A model generated the notes under the pieces. It did no database searches. It worked only from the letters and a program-made list of their open reading frames with translations, and had not been told where the DNA came from. Of a stretch of DNA of 64,000 bases, positions 62,538 through 64,000 are shown one piece after another; the first letter of the stretch is position 1, and every line of letters starts with the position of its first letter. Source of the stretch: Alistipes provencensis (lineage in GTDB: Bacteria > Bacteroidota > Bacteroidia > Bacteroidales > Rikenellaceae); assembly GCF_900083545.1 (NCBI RefSeq), contig NZ_LT559262.1, positions 3,724,834 through 3,788,833 of the forward strand, read 5' to 3'. Made by a program: the position numbers and the translations under genes.

Positions 62538-63062
62538 TTAGTTTTTAGCCGGTTGCAGCTCATTCCCGTCGGCAATGCGCAGCTCGGTCAGCGGCCGGTA
62601 CTCCAAGTCGGTGTACTCGAACGCCTGCATGGCCGCAAAGCGGTTGTCGGGTGTCCGGTAAACGGCCACAGCCACGGCGGGAACCTGTGCGTGGGGCAGG
62701 GCGAAAAGCCGCCCGACATCACCCTGTGCGATGCACTCCCGGACCTCCGCGGAGAGTCCGCGCTCGAAATAAAGCTCCTCATAGCGCAGGTAACAGCGTC
62801 CTGCACGGTAATAAGGCGCTCCCTCGGAGCTGAAAAACCGCGCCGCGAGGGTAATCATCCCGGCCAAGGCCAGCGACCCGCCGAGGAACACCAGCGCCGA
62901 GCGCATGTTGTTCGACAGCCCGGCACCGTACATATTGTTCAGAACCAGCATTGCTACGCCGGCTACCAGCAGCACGGCGGGAATCAAAAGGGATTTGCGG
63001 CGACGAACCACGACCTCCCCGGGCAAGGCGTACATCGCCTCGCAAATTTTAATCTTATCCAT
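62538..63062 (-). CDS. Small membrane protein, unknown function, in operon with the antiporter
   Basis: 174 aa with a basic N-terminus (PGEVVVRRRKS), two transmembrane helices at about 23-42 and 55-78 forming a hairpin, and a soluble C-terminal domain of about 95 residues (YYRAGRCYLRYEELYFERGL, VPAVAVAVYRTPDNRFAAMQ, FEYTDLEYRPLTEL). The end resembles small Bacteroidetes proteins that finish in a Tyr/Asp-rich strand. No catalytic motif is recognised. It precedes the antiporter by 9 bases, so a modulating role is possible but unproven. Confidence 0.72.
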   Translation of the reverse strand: MDKIKICEAMYALPGEVVVRRRKSLLIPAVLLVAGVAMLVLNNMYGAGLSNNMRSALVFLGGSLALAGMITLAARFFSSEGAPYYRAGRCYLRYEELYFERGLSAEVRECIAQGDVGRLFALPHAQVPAVAVAVYRTPDNRFAAMQAFEYTDLEYRPLTELRIADGNELQPAKN

Positions 63063-63144
63063 ATCTCTCTCATTATCAAACGCTCATATTTCAGTTAAGG
63101 GAACGACTCCCCTGCCGGAGAGACCGTTCGGGAAACACGAACCG

Positions 63145-63531
63145 CTAAATAATGAGCCGGCGCAGGCGGTAGACATAGTAGTCCACGGCATGTAGGCCGA
63201 CGGAGAGATCATTGGATTGGTACGTTGAAATAAGTTTGGCAACTCCCGTGCCGCCGCACAACGCGACGCAACGCAATGCAGCGCGTGCCGCCGTATGGAG
63301 ACTTCCGCGCTGGAACATGGGTGCGGCCGGGGAGGTTTCCGCCTCCCGGAAAACACGGGGTTGGTTCAGGTCAGAATTGCAGATGCGCTCGCACTGCCAC
63401 TGATCGGCAGGTGCGTTGCCTACCGAAAGTACCGCCGTGCGGGCGGTCTGTACGGCACACGCGTCGCCCCGGCTCTCCGAAAAGAGCAGGCAACCCGCCA
63501 AGGCCAGCAAGATGAAAAACAGTTTACGCAT
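63145..63531 (-). CDS. Small exported hypothetical protein
   Basis: 128 aa with a clear signal peptide (MRKLFFILLALAGCLLFSES) and no recognised domain. Five cysteines are spread through the mature part; the end LISTYQSNDLSVGLHAVDYY and VYRLRRLII resembles small Bacteroidetes proteins of unknown function. A -7 box TAACTTTG lies 23 bases upstream. It is separated from the next downstream gene by 82 bases. Codon use is plausible but a shadow frame cannot be fully excluded. Confidence 0.6.
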   Translation of the reverse strand: MRKLFFILLALAGCLLFSESRGDACAVQTARTAVLSVGNAPADQWQCERICNSDLNQPRVFREAETSPAAPMFQRGSLHTAARAALRCVALCGGTGVAKLISTYQSNDLSVGLHAVDYYVYRLRRLII

Positions 63532-63553
63532 ATGCGGATAATCCGGTCAGATG

Positions 63554-63561
63554 CAAAGTTA
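63554..63561 (-). promoter_or_regulatory. -7 box of the small exported protein gene
   Basis: TAACTTTG on the minus strand, 23 bases before the ATG at 63531; matches TAnnTTTG. Confidence 0.45.
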
Positions 63562-63781
63562 CATTTTTTCTCGGACATATTCACGCCCGGAGCCGAAATT
63601 GTCGACAAAAAAACCAATATTGCCGACGCAGGCCCGACGAAAAAAGGTCTTTTCGCACCCGTTTTTGATTATCGCGGAGCAGATTTCGGCATAACGCAGT
63701 TCGGCCCGGACGGGACATACCGAAGTATTTCCCGTTCGGGCAGGACAAGGCAGGGCGAAAGGTGCCCGTGAGAATCGAAAA

Positions 63782-64000
63782 TTACTGGGGGATGAAGATA
63801 TAAGTGATCGTTCCCGTCTGCTTGGCGGGAGCCGTTTCGTCGATGTTGAACAGCGAACTGCGGGCCGCCCGCAGCGCCTCGTCGCGCATACACGCGTCGC
63901 CGCCCCCGACGACGCGCGCCCCCGGCCCCCTCCCCGCCCGGCGTGCCCGGCCCGGATCCCGCGGCTGCCCCGGGCCACCGCACGCACCGCCCGGCAAGCC
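63782..64000 (-). CDS. TonB-like C-terminal fragment (continues beyond right edge)
   Basis: The last 45 residues (DACMRDEALRAARSSLFNID, TAPAKQTGTITYIFIPQ) match the final helix and strand of TonB-type energy transducers; compare the GGTITYIF ending of the TonB at 11 kb. Upstream to the window edge the frame is Gly/Pro/Arg-rich and very GC-rich, not the usual beta strands, so the linker is unusual or a frameshift lies here. No stop occurs before base 64000. The N-terminus cannot be seen. Confidence 0.6.
   Translation of the reverse strand, partial: GLPGGACGGPGQPRDPGRARRAGRGPGARVVGGGDACMRDEALRAARSSLFNIDETAPAKQTGTITYIFIPQ

Overview
This 64-kb window comes from a high-GC member of the Bacteroidales, most like Alistipes (Rikenellaceae). 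The support is a SusC/SusD polysaccharide utilization locus with a hybrid two-component regulator, KorAB, DUF1573 and TonB/ExbBD genes, a Bacteroidetes-type Nudix-xylBAE operon, and promoters of the Bacteroidetes form (TTTG, 19 bases, TAnnTTTG). The genus is inferred from protein resemblance and composition, not from a marker search.

Layout. 1-8.4 kb: a TetR-TolC efflux unit running off the left edge, a TPR histidine kinase, a POT peptide transporter, a glycogen branching enzyme and a RipA-like membrane protein. 8.4-18.9 kb: thiol peroxidase, an MTA/SAH-deaminase-like amidohydrolase, a DUF1573 protein, an exbB-exbD-tonB cluster, a TamB-like giant and tsaD. 18.9-23.6 kb is accessory: a candidate structured RNA between 17-bp direct repeats, a small HTH protein, a flavin oxidoreductase, an intact-looking orphan phage terminase with a small partner gene, and a divergent LexA-like repressor with recognisable promoter and operators. 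24-31 kb: kduI-kduD (uronate catabolism), an ABC-F ATPase, korA-korB and tRNA-Ala(GGC). 31.2-32.1 kb: a glycosyltransferase whose frame breaks at a nine-G tract.

32.1-55.2 kb is the centrepiece: a polysaccharide utilization locus. A GH3 beta-glucosidase and its hybrid two-component regulator are divergent from a long operon: susC, susD, a fasciclin lipoprotein, a putative glycan-binding lipoprotein, a GH99/71-like protein, GH31, GH2, an acetylesterase and an agarase-like lipoprotein. GH31 + GH2 + GH3 + esterase fits stepwise removal of xylose, galactose, glucose and acetyl groups from (acetylated) xyloglucan-type oligosaccharides; no endo-glucanase is present. It is followed at 55.4-60.8 kb by a xylose operon (Nudix-type XylR, xylulokinase, xylose isomerase, xylose/H+ symporter). 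A 23-bp dyad is found twice before xylR and once in the susC/GH3 divergent region, suggesting XylR ties the two loci together. 61-64 kb: a K+/H+-type antiporter, two small hypothetical genes and the end of a TonB-like protein.

Two families of short palindromic intergenic repeats recur. One has compensatory changes in its main hairpin and sits inside operons; the other supplies the C-terminal codons of xylE and the stop codon of the antiporter. No CRISPR array, rRNA or insertion sequence was seen.
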